DNA of 64,000 nt from Bacillota bacterium (GTDB lineage Bacteria; Bacillota; Clostridia; Lachnospirales; Lachnospiraceae), in assembly GCA_023441965.1 (NCBI GenBank), contig JAEZNB010000079.1, positions 20,593 to 84,592 on the forward strand. The letters run 5' to 3'. A program made the translations under genes and the position numbers. The notes under the pieces were generated by a model. That model had not been told where the DNA came from and ran no database searches. It saw only the letters and a program-made list of their open reading frames with translations. Shown in pieces: positions 63,834-64,000 of the stretch. Position 1 is the stretch's first letter. Each line of letters opens with the position of its first letter.

Positions 63834-64000
63834 GTTACAATCCACCCGGAACGAGGGTATTGAGACGAATGTCATTGACGCAGAATGAGCCACTACCGAG
63901 TTACAATCCACCCGGAACGAGGGTATTGAGACTAGCTGCTTAGTGGTACTATATATAGTGGTTTAAAGTTACAATCCACCCGGAACGAGGGTATTGAGAC
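63834..64000 (+). CRISPR. CRISPR array, first three repeats (continues beyond window)
   Basis: Three identical 33-bp repeats at 63834-63866, 63900-63932 and 63968-64000, with spacers of 33 nt (63867-63899) and 35 nt (63933-63967). Each repeat begins GTTACAATCC and ends ATTGAGAC. An ACCC/GGGT stem with a 7-nt loop sits just before the final 8 nt, which fits Cas6 cutting at the stem base to leave an AUUGAGAC handle. Orientation is the same as the cas operon. The array is cut by the window end; no cas1 or cas2 is visible. Confidence 0.95.

Overview
The window looks like a chromosomal segment of an anaerobic, low-GC Gram-positive bacterium of the class Clostridia, most likely a Lachnospiraceae relative. 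The support is AGGAGG-type ribosome binding sites, TTGACA/TATAAT promoters, lipoproteins with LxxC lipoboxes, surface proteins with Thr-Pro linkers, a rubrerythrin, and Firmicutes-style genes throughout. No rRNA or tRNA gene was seen. Species cannot be fixed from sequence reading alone.

Layout. 0-5 kb: a 5'-truncated MATE transporter, a membrane LuxR-type regulator and a secreted LamG protein. 5.3-12.6 kb: a cluster resembling the flavin-based extracellular electron transfer (EET) locus of Listeria. It holds a type II NADH dehydrogenase fused to a DoxX-like membrane domain, a polyprenyl diphosphate synthase, a UbiA prenyltransferase, a two-repeat PplA-like lipoprotein, an ApbE FMN transferase and an unknown lipoprotein. 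12.7-26 kb: housekeeping and stress genes (aroK, zinc-ribbon proteins, msrC, thpR, transglutaminase lipoprotein, rubrerythrin, uvrB-uvrA, yfbR, regulator). 26-31 kb: a secreted protein, an AT-rich stretch with a MobC-like remnant, and guaA. 31-41 kb: an Hpt-like protein, parE-parC, a PHP protein, a diaminopimelate decarboxylase and greA-lysS. 41-54.6 kb: two oxidoreductases, an intracellular GH10 xylanase, a GGDEF/HD-GYP c-di-GMP enzyme, an esterase-like hydrolase, a large surface protein, an EF-hand-like protein and a rubredoxin-headed FAD oxidoreductase. 54.6-64 kb: a decayed XRE gene, then a complete type III-D CRISPR effector operon and the start of its array.

Two systems stand out. (1) The CRISPR operon is cas6, a short HD-less cas10, a single-chain Cas7-Cas5-helical (Cas11-like) fusion, a double Cas7, csx19, and a Cas7 with a large insertion. 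This is the architecture known as type III-Dv, a proposed intermediate towards the single-protein type III-E effector. It is driven by a near-consensus promoter and followed by 33-bp repeats whose last 8 nt (ATTGAGAC) form a canonical-looking crRNA handle. (2) In the EET-like cluster, the predicted extracellular loop of the NADH dehydrogenase carries a tandem series of D-x-x-S/A-G-A-T motifs. These match the ApbE flavinylation target, and an ApbE gene lies four genes downstream. I infer a membrane quinone reductase that may itself carry several covalent FMNs, handing electrons to the PplA-like lipoprotein.

All calls come from reading the sequence and from knowledge of the families. No database search or structure prediction was run.
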